Source: Asterella californica (taxonomy: Eukaryota > Streptophyta > Marchantiopsida > Marchantiales > Aytoniaceae). Taken from it: a stretch of 64,000 bases of DNA. The translations under genes and the position numbers were made by a program. Where the stretch lies: positions 6,473,501-6,537,500 of the forward strand of contig JAYKYS010000001.1 in NCBI GenBank assembly GCA_036924285.1, written 5' to 3'. Below are positions 23,261 to 33,447 of this stretch, piece after piece (the stretch's first letter is position 1; every line of letters starts with the position of its first letter). Under the pieces are notes generated by a model. That model saw only the letters and a program-made list of their open reading frames with translations, had not been told where the DNA came from and did no database searches.

Positions 23261-24760
23261 CTAACGCCCTTGTTGTCCTTGTCGCCGTTTGAAGAGGTCT
23301 AATATTTTGCTCGCATGTGCGAGGTCTTCCTCTGGCACCCAAGTTGCTTCCTTCAAATGGTAACCACGCCATTTGACCAAGTACTCCATCCGGTTTGATT
23401 TGCGTCGAGATCGCAAAATGGACTCCACCTCATATTTTGCTTCGCCTTGCACGACATCAGGTTGAGGCCTGAGAACCTGTTTGCGCTCCGGCCGCAAATC
23501 ATCCTTGAAGTATTTCTTTAATAAAGAAACATGGAAAGTCAGATGTAACTGCCACTCGTGAGGAAGGTCTAATGTATAGACATCTTCATGCGGATTCTTG
23601 ACAATGACAAAAGGTCCCACGAACTTTGATGAGAACTTCGCCGATATATCCTTCGGAAGTGTGAAGTTTGTCGCACTTAACCATACTTGTTCACCCACTT
23701 GAAACTTCACTTGCCGCCGATGCTTGTTTACCTGCTTCGTGTATCGTTGCTGCGCCTTCTCGAGGTTCTTCTTGACTTGCTCCTCGCGCCGCTGCATTGC
23801 CGCCACCAACTCTTCAGCTGATGTTTGCCGTGTTTGTGGTCGTGCCGATGTAGAACTCCCTGCAAGAGTCAAGTCAAGAGGCCCTTCTGGCTCACGTCCG
23901 TAAGCTAACAAGAAAGGCGATTCGTCGGTTGCCGAATGCTTCGTGGAATTATAGCAATACTCCGCAAGACTGAGCCACTCCGCCCAATCACCTTGGTCTG
24001 CGCTCACATAATTCCTCAAGTATTGATTCAGAACCGAGTTAACTCGTTCCGTTTGCCCATCTGTTTTCGGATGAAAGGCAGTACTAAAGTTTAACTTAGT
24101 CCCCAATTTTTGGAACAAGTGTTTCCAAAAGGCACTTGTGAACTTAGAGTCTCTATCTGAAATAATACTCCGAGGTAATTCATGTGAACGCCACCAAGTA
24201 TCTAGGAACAACCGAGAAGTCGTGAACGCTGTTGCAGTATCCAAGGTCGGAGCAAACTTTGCTAGTTTGCTAAACCGATCAACTATCACAAGAATCGCGT
24301 TGTATCCATTCGAGTCAGGCAGAGAGGTAATGAAGTCCATGCTTATGCTTTCCCAAGGTCTGGCTGGAATCGGCAGAGGATGAAGCAACCCTTGTTTCTT
24401 CTCATAAGAAACGCGGTTGGCTTGACAAGTTACGCATGTTTTCACAAAGTGAGCGACATCGTCTTTCATGTGGGACCAATAAAACTTTTTAGCTATCACT
24501 GCTAAAGTGGACTTCTCTCCTTTATGACCTGATAAGGGCGCATCATGACATTCTTTGAGTAACTTAGTCCTAAGTTTTCCTTGTCCCACATAAACCCGAC
24601 TTTGCTTGAACATGAGTAAACCATGTCTTAGCTGCATGTTCTGCAACTTCACTCCTCGCTTGAGTTGTTCCAGGTACTCCTTCGCTTGGTCATCGCCCAT
24701 GTAACCTTCACGTATTTGCCTCTCCAAGTCTGACTCCTTAGGATACATAGCCCGCAAAAT
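23261..24760 (-). pseudogene. Chromovirus integrase with C-terminal chromodomain
   Basis: A 498-codon frame, intact in itself but cut off from RT by the TAG at 24761-24763. Domains in order: HHCC zinc-binding module (HDAPLSGHKG ... CVTCQANR, about residues 70-115); DDE catalytic core (MDFITSLP first Asp, SDRDSKF second Asp, TDGQTERVN Glu, about residues 140-245); GPY-like segment (KFSSKFVGPFVIVKNP); chromodomain in the last ~60 residues (YEVESILRSR, YLVKWRGY, TWVPEEDL) with cage-type aromatics retained. Chromodomains of this type bind methylated histone H3 tails and steer insertion to heterochromatin (family knowledge). The catalytic triad looks intact. Confidence 0.93.
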
Positions 24761-25837
24761 CTATGTTGACGATGGAAGATATTCCTCCTTGCGACTCAAG
24801 GCGTCAGGAACTACATTGTCCTTTCCCGCTTTGTGGATTAATTCCACATTCATGAACGCCAAGGTATCGTGCCATCGTAGTTGCTTTGGTGTCACCCGAT
24901 CTTGTGTCTCAAAGTACTTGAGCGAAATATTATTAGTATATACTTGGGTTTTGTGAAATCCCAAGTAATGCCGCCATTTCCTCAAGCAATGAACCACTGC
25001 AAACAGTTCCTTCTCGTGAGTCGGCCATCGACTCTCTGTCCCAGATAGCTTCTTGCTTTCGTACGCTACAGGTTTTTCATCCTGCACCAACACTCCGCCA
25101 ATCGCATAGTCGCTCGCGTCGGTATGCACTTCGAATGGTTTGTCGAACTCCGGCAGCTTCAAAACTGGCGTCTTTGACAAAATAGCTTTGATCGTCTGGA
25201 ACGCATCATCCACCTCCTTGGTCCAACTTACCTGTGCGTCTTTGCTCGTCCAGTCCGTCAGCGGCTTCGCGATCTTTGAAAACCCCTTCACATACTTGCG
25301 GTAGAACTGCGTCAATCCTAAGAATCGCCGCATCCCCTTCACTGTAGTCGGAGGCTCCCAAGTCACAATCGCGTCCACCTTCTGCATATCCGGGCCGACT
25401 CCTTCTGCACTAATGACATGTCCCAGAAAGTTAATGCGCTCCAAACCAAACTCACTCTTGTCAACGTTGGCAAACAGCTTATGCTCCCGCAGCTTCGCCA
25501 ACACCACCCTTAGCTGCTCCGCGTGCGACTCCAAGGTTTTGGAGTAGATCAAGATGTCGTCGATGTAAACGATGACAAACTCATCCATCTCCTTGCGAAA
25601 AATTGTGTTCATCAATGTAGTGAACGTCGAAGGGGCGTTGTAGAGTCCAAATGGCATCACCACAAATTCAAACGATCCGTATTTGGTTCGACAAGCGGTC
25701 TTCTCAACATCTGGGTCAACTATCCGGATTTGGTAATATCTTGACTTCAAGTCTATCCTGCTGAAGTACTTTGCGCCCGTTAGCCTATCAAAGAGGTCGT
25801 CTATCCTTGGCAGAGGATAATTATTCTTCACCGTCAC
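24761..25837 (-). pseudogene. Chromovirus reverse transcriptase and RNase H
   Basis: A 358-codon segment beginning just inside RT (VTVKNNYPLPRIDD). RT motifs: FSRIDLKSRYYQIRI, MPFGLYNAPSTF (usually FGLxNAP) and the catalytic YIDD at 25556-25567. RNase H follows: VHTDASDYAIGGVL, THEKELFAVV, and QVYTNNISLKYF where the family has TDH/TDN, so the usual third acidic residue is Asn. It ends at an in-frame TAG (24761-24763) after DALSRKEEY; translation resumes in the same frame as integrase. The upstream end is a frameshift: about 25 extra bases at 25842-25875 repeat bits of the neighbouring sequence (ATCGTGCCAAT, AGATTATCAA), like filler DNA at a repaired break. Confidence 0.93.
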
Positions 25838-25838
25838 C

Positions 25839-26948
25839 TTATTGATAATCTATATATATTGGCACGATATTGGCACGATAATCTACGCAGAGTCGTAACT
25901 TCCCATCCTTCTTCTTTGCGAAAAGAACTGGGGCTCTATAAGGTGACTTGCTGGTTCGAATATATCCCCGCGCTAATAGCTCACCGAGTTGTCTTTTCAA
26001 CTCAAGGAGTTCCACCTGATTGAGTCGGTAAGGGGCTTTGGAAGGTGGTTCTGATCCTGACAAGACCTCAATCTTGTGATCCACCACCCGCCTTGGAGGT
26101 AACTCAGCAGGTAACTCATCCGTCAAGACATCCTCAAACTCCTTAATCACTTCGCGAAGCACCTCCGGAAGTTTAGTCGCGTCTCCTGATGTTTCCTCTT
26201 GTCCGTCACCCGCCATCAAATCTGCAACCCGCATCAAACACATGACCCCGTCGTTGAAGTCCATCTGTTTGCCCTTGATCAAATTCACCGCAAAGTCGTC
26301 AATTTTCCGTGCCCTTCGGATCAGCCTCACTCCCAACTTCCGCCCTTTTACTCTAACGTTTAACCTTAAAGGTTTCCGCCTAAGTTCCACTTCAAACCTG
26401 TCCAAGAAAGTGTTCCCCAAAACCGCATGGATATCATCCATCTCGCACCTCGTGAAGTTCTCTGTGAACTCCAACTTCCCACACACAAATCGTACGTCCA
26501 AGGCTACTTCAGAAGTTTGGTACGTCTTGCCCTTGGCAAAGCGCACCTGAATAGGCTTGTCTGCCTTGGAGGTAGACAAGCCCAACTTCTTCACCAACTT
26601 TGGACTTATGAAGGAGTGAGTCGCTCCTGTGTCCACAAGAAAAGTAACATCACGGTTAGCAACCTTGGCTTGTAGATACATCAGTCCCGGCGTCTTCTTC
26701 GTGGTTCTCAAGGTCATAGTCATCTGGCCCTCCAACAAGTCCTTTGCAACAAACGCATTCATGCTACAGTTACTAACCTTAGGTTTCGTGCACCCCTTAG
26801 CAATATGACCCGCCTCGCCACAGTTGTAGCAAGTAAACTTAGCGCCATTGTCCTTCTGAGGTGTTTGCCCCTTAGGTTTCGCTCTTGTTTGCTGTCGCTT
26901 TGCTGTCGGAGCAGAAGTATCCTTCCGATCCTTCTCACTCCCATCCCA
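25839..26948 (-). pseudogene. Chromovirus nucleocapsid knuckle, aspartic protease and start of RT
   Basis: In the same frame as the Gag segment above it, after the stop at 26949-26951. The nucleocapsid CCHC knuckle CYNCGEAGHIAKGC is at 26790-26831. The protease shows FLVDTGATHSFI with the active-site DTGA at 26622-26633, then the conserved VLGNTFLDRFEVELRRKPL flap and C-side region. RT begins at DHKIEVLSGSEPPSKAPYR and YRAPVLFAKKKDGKLRLCVD before frame is lost after VDYRA at about 25870. The piece captured inside the family A LTR at 12195-12567 derives from this segment. Confidence 0.92.
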
Positions 26949-27860
26949 TTATCGTTTGAAGCCATTATTCTTCTTCTGGAACTTGTCCGTGCTGCGTGGT
27001 TCAAAGGGTTTCTGTTGCTGGACTTCGTCGTCCCCAATTCGCTCCGCTAGCTTCAAAAGTTCGGCACTTGTCTCTGGTAGCTTTGGCATCCGAAAGAGAG
27101 CCTTCTCCGAGCTGGACTTGAGTCCCCCAATGAATATACATATCTTGGTCTCCTCAGTCCACTTGGAGAACGAATCCAGCTTGGCACTGAACTCGCGCAC
27201 ATAAGCGCTTAAGGTCCTCGTCTGCTTCAGTCTCACCAACTCAACACCGTCCCGAATCCTTTGATACTCCGGAGTGAATCGTCCTACGAGTAACTCCTTG
27301 AACTCTTTCCAACCAAGCGCTGAGACGGTCAAGGCATGCTCATCCCTGTATGCAGTCCACCAAAGAAGCGCATGGTCTTTCAGGAACGTAACCGCCGCTC
27401 TCACCTTGTCAGACTCCTTAGTCTGTTGCGCCTCAAAGTATAGGTCCAACTCAGTTAAGAAATCCTTAACCTTGCGAGCCCGTCCTATACCTGAAAACGG
27501 GATCGGCAAATTCGTCTTACAAAGCTTCCTGGTAGACGAGGAACTTCCTTGGTCTGCCTCAAGCTCGGCGATACGTTTATTCCTGGAAACCATACCCTCC
27601 TGCATGATCTTCATCATCTTGATGAGTTCCGCATACAGGGCTCCTTGACTTCCCGCGTCTGAATCGTTGGGCACCGCTGGCAAGAATCTATCTTGCTGCA
27701 CCGGTGCCACAGCTCGTACATGGCTCCCTTGACGTTGGGGCGAAGGTTGTCGGTTGTCATCCCCTCACTGTGCCTCGGGGCTAGCTCGAGTCGATCTGTT
27801 CCCGTTAGCCGCTCCTCGTTTCTTGGTCTTCCTCCTGGAACTCTGTCCGTCGTCGGCCAT
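26949..27860 (-). pseudogene. Chromovirus Gag (capsid region)
   Basis: The likely start is ATG at 27858-27860 (MADDGQSSRRKTKKRG), in frame with the rest but interrupted by TGA at 27765-27767 (probably once CGA). The capsid-type retrotransposon gag domain is plain: VKDFLTELDLYFEAQQ, ALLWWTAYRDE, WKEFKELLVGRFTPEYQRI, LSAYVREFSAKLDSF. It ends at TAA 26949-26951 just before the nucleocapsid knuckle. Gag forms the virus-like particle in which reverse transcription occurs. No open frame for Gag other than this exists in the element, so this copy could only move if complemented in trans. Confidence 0.92.
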
Positions 27861-27967
27861 CGCTCCAAGTGTGCACCTCGAAACGCTGATCCGCTTCGTG
27901 TCTTGCGTCCCTCCTCAAGCGTCCAGCCTTCAGCCGCTACCTCAAGTTCCCGCTCACCGAAACGTCA

Positions 27968-27979
27968 GCTCTGATACCA
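27968..27979 (-). other. Primer binding site (initiator Met-tRNA)
   Basis: Minus strand TGGTATCAGAGC, complementary to the 3' end of plant initiator methionine tRNA, lies two bases inside the 5' LTR. It fixes element orientation. Confidence 0.92.
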
Positions 27980-27981
27980 CT

Positions 27982-29107
27982 TTTTGCGCACCTACCGCCT
28001 TGTTGCGTCAGCGGAAGCTCTAGCTCAGTAGATCGCAAACTTTACACCGCTAACCTGCAAACACAATCACAAGTTAGCGTCTATGCACCACTTACCTTAG
28101 TTCTGTTTGGTCCAGACCGGAGCCGGGCCGTCTCCCTAACCATCAAGCTCAGCAATCCTAAGTCCCGACTTAGATCCGCCTAAGTCGGTCCCAAACATGA
28201 GCAAGTCACAATATGACTTGGGGCGGACTTCCCATAAAGTCCAGGGTCCTAAACGGTGCCTTCAGCACATCTAACGGCCCAACCGTCCGTGATGTCTGTC
28301 TGGGTCTAGGTTCTCGAACGGTGGTCTAACCCGCCGACTCGTTCCCTAGTCTTGCCCCAGCCCTTACATCGTTCTTAAGTCCAGACATCCAAGTTTGGAT
28401 CGGAACGTGCCTTGGAACCGGCCCAGCCATCACCTCATGCCCCCAGAGTCCGTCTGCTGAACTCTGGGGTCGGGTGACTCGTCCTGGCCCACCCAGGCAT
28501 CGAGCCCCCCTCATATATACTTCCGGGGATCGGCGGCCCCGCCCTCCTCTTCTGTCCTTGAAAATTATACCACAACCCGATTGTGGTTCAGCCATAACTT
28601 CTAGCTCGGAGGTCAGATCGAGGAGTGTTATATATCACTGGAAAGCTCTCGACGAGACCTTTCGAATGCTATCTCACTCGCCTCGAGATCTTACGTGGAG
28701 CTCCGTCCACGACCTAAAACGTCCCTGGAGCTCCAACACTTAGTCATTTTTCCGAGAACCTGTGGTCTAGACCAGACTCGAACCCTGTGGTTCGTCTGCG
28801 TCTCGGACCCACGTCTCAGTCCCATGTCTCGGACCCACGTCTCAGACCTATGTCTGAGACTCATGTTTCAGTCCGTTCTCAGACTCGCCCCCTTAGGTCA
28901 GCGTTCGTATGAGGCCCTCTTGGGGTAGGCCCTTATGTCCTAACCCAAGGTTCCAACCTTGGTTCAGAGAATCACTTAGGGTTCATCTGATCCCGACTTG
29001 CCGGCCAAGCCGTTAAGTCCTACTCGCAGCGTTCACAACCTAGCGCAAGTCCGCTAGGGTTCTGTTGTTCGTGTCTGCGCCCGATCTTGAGAATGAGGGA
29101 CGCGACA
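27982..29107 (-). repeat. 5' LTR of chromovirus
   Basis: Pairs with 21403-22529 over its full length. On the minus strand it would carry promoter, transcription start and the repeat region; no unambiguous TATA box was fixed, though TATATATGAG (about 28513-28522, minus) is a candidate. Confidence 0.93.
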
Positions 29108-29112
29108 CAATG
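29108..29112. repeat. Target-site duplication CAATG, right of chromovirus
   Basis: Matches 21398-21402. Confidence 0.85.
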
Positions 29113-29166
29113 CGAACTCAATCTTGAAACACGAGTGCCTAAGAACTAGAATTTTATTGTTTGCAT

Positions 29167-31090
29167 TGTGGTGCCCACAATTTGCAAGATTAGAGATTTT
29201 TCAAAAAATTTAAAGTTAATGACAGATTTATATAATTGAAATAACCTTATTATTTAAGATTACACCTTGCTTAGCGGGAAGATGATCTTAAAGGACTTTG
29301 TAAGGAAAAGTAGACTCTTCCGAAGCCGGAAGATTGACGTCTTCTGGACTGTGTCTTCCGGAAGACGGAAGAAGGAAGACAGAAGCTGGAAGTCGGAAGA
29401 CGGACATCTTCCGGGAAGACAATGACTGCAACTTCGGGGGTACCAACTACACGCCACATAGGTAAGGGGTAGGTGCACCAACCAAGTAGTCACCGTAGTA
29501 AGTAGTAGGCAGGTCGAAGTAATCAAACTCCATTACCTAAATCACGCATGGAAGATCGGATCGGAGGCGCATTAGCACAGAGCACATTCACTGCTTCCCG
29601 CTTCTATTTTGCTTCGATTTAGACATTGAGGGTCGAGATTGGGAGCACATAGAATCGAGTTTGGAGAGTAAGAAATCTCTGAGGAGTTGGGAAATCAGAA
29701 ATCGAGGGTCGAGATAGAAAATCAGTATAGAAGCTGTGGAGTGCAGTAGCGAGCTCGATTTCAAAAGCAGTTAGACGTAGCTCGAAATTGACGACATAAG
29801 CAAGATCGTGGTACCACATTGAGGACGGGATTGAAGAGCAGAAGCGCACAGAAGACTGAAGAAGTAGCTAGAAGCAATACTGAGGTTCTTCCCATGTTCT
29901 TTCTCCTTCTCCATCGCTTCCCGCCTCTGAATCGATGTTTCTCACGCTTCCTCGCTCATTTGCAAGAAGTCCATCGATCGATTTCCCTACCATAAACTTT
30001 CTTCTGAGGAAATTGGACGTGGAAGCACTGTCCAATTTTCATCAACCATCTTTCCACTTCTTCCCGAGTTGAAATCGAGCTTCCCTGCTTCTCATTTCGA
30101 AATTCGATACCTTGACTATCAATTTCCTTATCCCTCTGTTTCAAAATTCATGGACAGAAGACGCTTCTGAATGTTTGAACATCTTCAGAAGACGACTGTT
30201 TGTAAATTCATATCGAGTAGATTGGATTGGATTGGATGGAATTTGTGTCGAGAGAAGCTTGATACGAATCCTGAGTGAGCTTACGAGTTGATTGTCGTTT
30301 CGAGAAGCAAGAAATTGAGAACCTGACCTGTGCCTTTCCAATCTTCTTGACTTCTCAAATCCACATCTTCCTATAGAGACTAGAAGACTAGAAAGGTTAG
30401 CAGAATGCACGAGAAGACGTGAGGGTCCTTTACGGGTCTCTTCTGTTTGACCCATAACATCATGTTCCTTCTTCTTCCCGAACGTAGAAGAGAGTTGTGA
30501 GAAGTCTTGCTGGCAGAATCTGGAGAGAATTGTCAAGGGCCATGTCTTTCCGTCATGCAGCAAGCTTCTTCTGAGAGTGTATGAGAGGTGAGGAGTCAGA
30601 AGAACAGAGTATGAATGTTTTGTGTCTGTTGTGAGATTAGATTATGTGTTGGAAGCCGAAGATAGATGAGACTAGTGATGGGAAGCCTGGCTGCGGGAAG
30701 TCTTCTAAGTACATCAGTTAATCAGAAGTTGTCCCGGAGTCTTCCTGGAGGTCACTGTCACCGCAAGAGTCCTCAGTCTTCTTCTGAACCATTTGTATAC
30801 TCTGCTTCTCACATATCTTGTTATCTTCTGTTAGGAAGTAAGATGAATTGCAAGGTGGATTGTTTTCTTAGGAATCTATGCGATGTCTTGTTTAGTTAAG
30901 ATTGTTTAGCTATAGCTCGGAAGACGAGAGCTACTTAGGAAGCACTGTTCGAATCTCGAAAGATGGAATAGATGTCTTCTGGAAGACTAGGTTCGTCTTC
31001 TGAGAGTAGAAGCGAGACTGTGAGGATTGGGTAAGGACTGAGCGTTCGGCTCACCAGCAAGTATGTGTGACTTAGTGTAACAAAAGCTCG
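29167..31090 (+). repeat. Family B repeat, copy 1 (LTR-like)
   Basis: Starts with the palindromic TGTGGTGCCCACA at 29167-29179, identical to the start of the copy at 52003. The interior from about 29800 to 30915 is repeated in reverse at 49668-50870 (shared blocks: GCAAGATCGTG, GGGAAGCCTGGCTGCGGGAAG, TCTGTTAGGAAGTAAGATG). TG start, ~1.9 kb length and a reading frame beginning just after it suggest an LTR, but the right boundary and a second LTR were not found. It is strikingly rich in GAAGAC/GTCTTC, especially 29325-29420. Confidence 0.65.
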
Positions 31091-31100
31091 AAACATATCG

Positions 31101-32303
31101 ATGGATCCTCAAAGGTTGGTGTTATCGGCAGCGGAGTTGGCTGAGACCAAACCTTACATCAAGGAGTTGGGCCTCGACTTCTTTCTGTGGAACTAGAAGC
31201 TCGTGGACCAAGGTATTCTGGAAGAGGTTTGGGTAGCACTACCTCCATGCAACTTTGTATTTGTGAAGGCAGGGATCGCTCGTAGAAGATCATCTTCCTC
31301 GACGGTGGAGTGGTGGCGCAGGGCTTTTCACATACCAAAAATAGAGAACCGCGAGTACGAGTTGGAGAAGAAGATCTCACCGATGATATCTGAGAAGTAA
31401 TATCTACTTGGAAGTACTACATGCCTCTTCCTAGAAGACAGACAAGAGAGGAACGGATGGAAGATAGAAGCTTACCGGGAGTCGAAGAAGCGTCTTATGG
31501 GGAAACTGTATCTTCATCTCTTTCCTAAGGGAAAAGCACAGAAGGTGAGATAACTTGGAGATCAGGACATGGAGTTCTTGGAAGCTATCTGGGAAGGACA
31601 GATGGTCAAGTGGGGCGCCTTTTTCCACACTTACATCCAGGCTGAGCTAGTGTACTTGGGCACCCCAACAAGAGGGCACCTCATCCTGTTCTTATGTTAT
31701 TTGTACGTGTCGAAGGGAGATTTGGAAGACCAGTTGTTTAAGTATGGGCCAACAGGACAGTGCGAGGTGAAGAAAGAGTCGGAGGAAGAAGATCGGACAG
31801 TGGTCATGTCTTCCTCTCTCACTTCAGTGTCTCAGGTAGGACCAGGCACTCAACAGAAGACCATTTTGGTGAGAGAAGACGACTCCAGCGGCACAGAAGA
31901 CGCATCATCGCCGAGGAAGATGGGACCTAGGAGTGTGCCTAAGAAGAGCGCATCTTTCCTGACCATCTACTCTGGATCCGAGTCGGATTCTCAAGAGGAG
32001 ACGTCGAGCACCAAGATCGTGCGCAAAGAGGCGGAAGACAGCTCTACGACTACAGAGAGTCTTCCGAAGACTCCAGAAGCCGAGGTATGGGTTGACATTC
32101 TGACTGCGACTCGAGGAAATGCATCGAAGAGGATCATTCCTACGATGAGAAGAGATATTCCACCTCGGAAGATGAGAAGAATAGCGTCTTCTCGTGCGCA
32201 GAAGCAGAAGACCACGGTGGTAGAAGAGGCATCCTTGCCTCTGGAAGACAAGAAAAACGCCTCCGATCGATTCGTGAGGATGAACTTGTCTGGGATGGGT
32301 TGA
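31101..32303 (+). pseudogene. Decayed acidic, Ser-rich protein following family B
   Basis: A frame opens at ATG 31101 (MDPQRLVLSAAELAETKPYI), hits TAG at 31194-31196, continues in the same frame to TAA 31398-31400 (KLVDQGILEEVWVALPPCNF, STVEWWRRAFHIP), then resumes in another frame (RESKKRLMGKLYLHLFPKG) and ends as a 244-codon frame 31569-32303. The last piece has an N-terminal helical block (WEGQMVKWGAFFHTYIQAEL) and a long Ser/Glu/Lys-rich, probably disordered tail. I do not recognise it. Its position after an LTR-like repeat suggests the first product of an unplaced retroelement (gag-like); a captured host gene is the alternative. Confidence 0.5.
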
Positions 32304-33311
32304 ATGGGATGATCCACTCGGTTATCCCTTGGTTGGACCAACATATACACAACCTCCAAACTTGTCCAAAGTATTTGCTGATACGTCAGAGATATTCTAG
32401 TCAGACATGACTAAAATAGATGTTATGATCAATGTTTCCAGAACTTTTTTAAAAGCTTCATCATGCTCTTGCTCCATTTGAAACTTCATGTACTGTACTA
32501 TTGTAATAGTAGAAATAATGGTAGTGCAACATTCACAAAATCTTTCATGAATCTTCAGTAAAACTTCACTTCTCCAACTTGTACTCTCCTCATTGTGTTT
32601 GTTGCTTCCATCTTCGTAATGGATGTTGTCTTGGATGGATCAAGTAGCCGTCGATCTTTGCATATACTGTGCAGAAGTAAGGATCTTGAAGTTAAAACAA
32701 ATACATTATCTTTTTATTTAGATTAATCCCATATCTCTTGAAACTATAGGAACACGTTTTCAAATGTTCCAAATGATTAGCTTTGCTCCAATATGGTGTG
32801 AAATCATCTAAATAGTTTATATGGAACTTATTCAGGTGTGACCGAAACGTTCAAGATGCCACGTGTTGGAAGGTGGAAAGGATTGCTTTTAACCTGAAGA
32901 GCATAATTGTAATGCAAATGCACCCCATTTTGTTATAAAATCAATCTTCTCTCTATCCTTTTCTGCCATGGATCAGGATTAGCATCCTCTGCTAAAGTTG
33001 GTCAAGCCGCAAGTTTCCTAGCTCTAAATCTACTGGATGTTAATTGCTCCAATGATTTCTAGACTAGGCCCCTCAATCTCGATTTCCTTTCGGCAAACTT
33101 TACTCCCTTATAGAATTCCACAAATTCAGTTTTAGCTAATTAGTCTTGCTCATTGTTACTCCGATTACCAAACGGTCTAGCGGTCAAACCCTGAGTACGA
33201 CTACAAGTGCTCCGGGTAACTCAGAACACCTTATTTTGCGATTTTTCTTTCAGAGAGTTGAAAAATTTAATCTTAATACAGAAAATGATTATGATGATTA
33301 AGTTTTCACTC
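32304..33311. other. No gene recognised
   Basis: AT-rich sequence with no frame, terminal repeat or known motif that I can support. Confidence 0.4.
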
Positions 33312-33447
33312 AATTTGAAATTTGTGAAATAAGAGATCAAATCTCAAAACAAACTACTTAATATTGACAAAGAAACATGAATTTGAAATTTGTGAAATAA
33401 GGGATCAAATCTCAAAACAAACTACTTAGGATTGACAAAGAAACATG
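33312..33447 (+). repeat. 68-bp tandem duplication
   Basis: Two units, 33312-33379 and 33380-33447, differ at only three or so positions. The unit includes CTCAAAACAAACTACTTA; a diverged relative of this block and of the sequence after it recurs at 58200-58330. Confidence 0.85.

Larger units (their letters stand above)
21403..29107 (-). mobile_element. Ty3/gypsy chromovirus, structurally complete, coding-defective
   Basis: A 7.7-kb LTR retrotransposon in minus orientation: 5' LTR 29107-27982, primer binding site 27979-27968, Gag-Pol from ATG 27860 to stop 23261, polypurine tract about 22541-22530, 3' LTR 22529-21403. It is flanked by CAATG on both sides. Order: Gag with CCHC knuckle, protease, RT, RNase H, integrase, chromodomain; integrase downstream of RT defines Ty3/gypsy and the chromodomain defines chromovirus. 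The reading frame is broken by TGA 27765-27767, TAA 26949-26951, a frameshift near 25840-25870 and TAG 24761-24763. The LTRs differ at about 46 of ~1127 positions by eye, mostly C/T and G/A changes. Confidence 0.95.
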
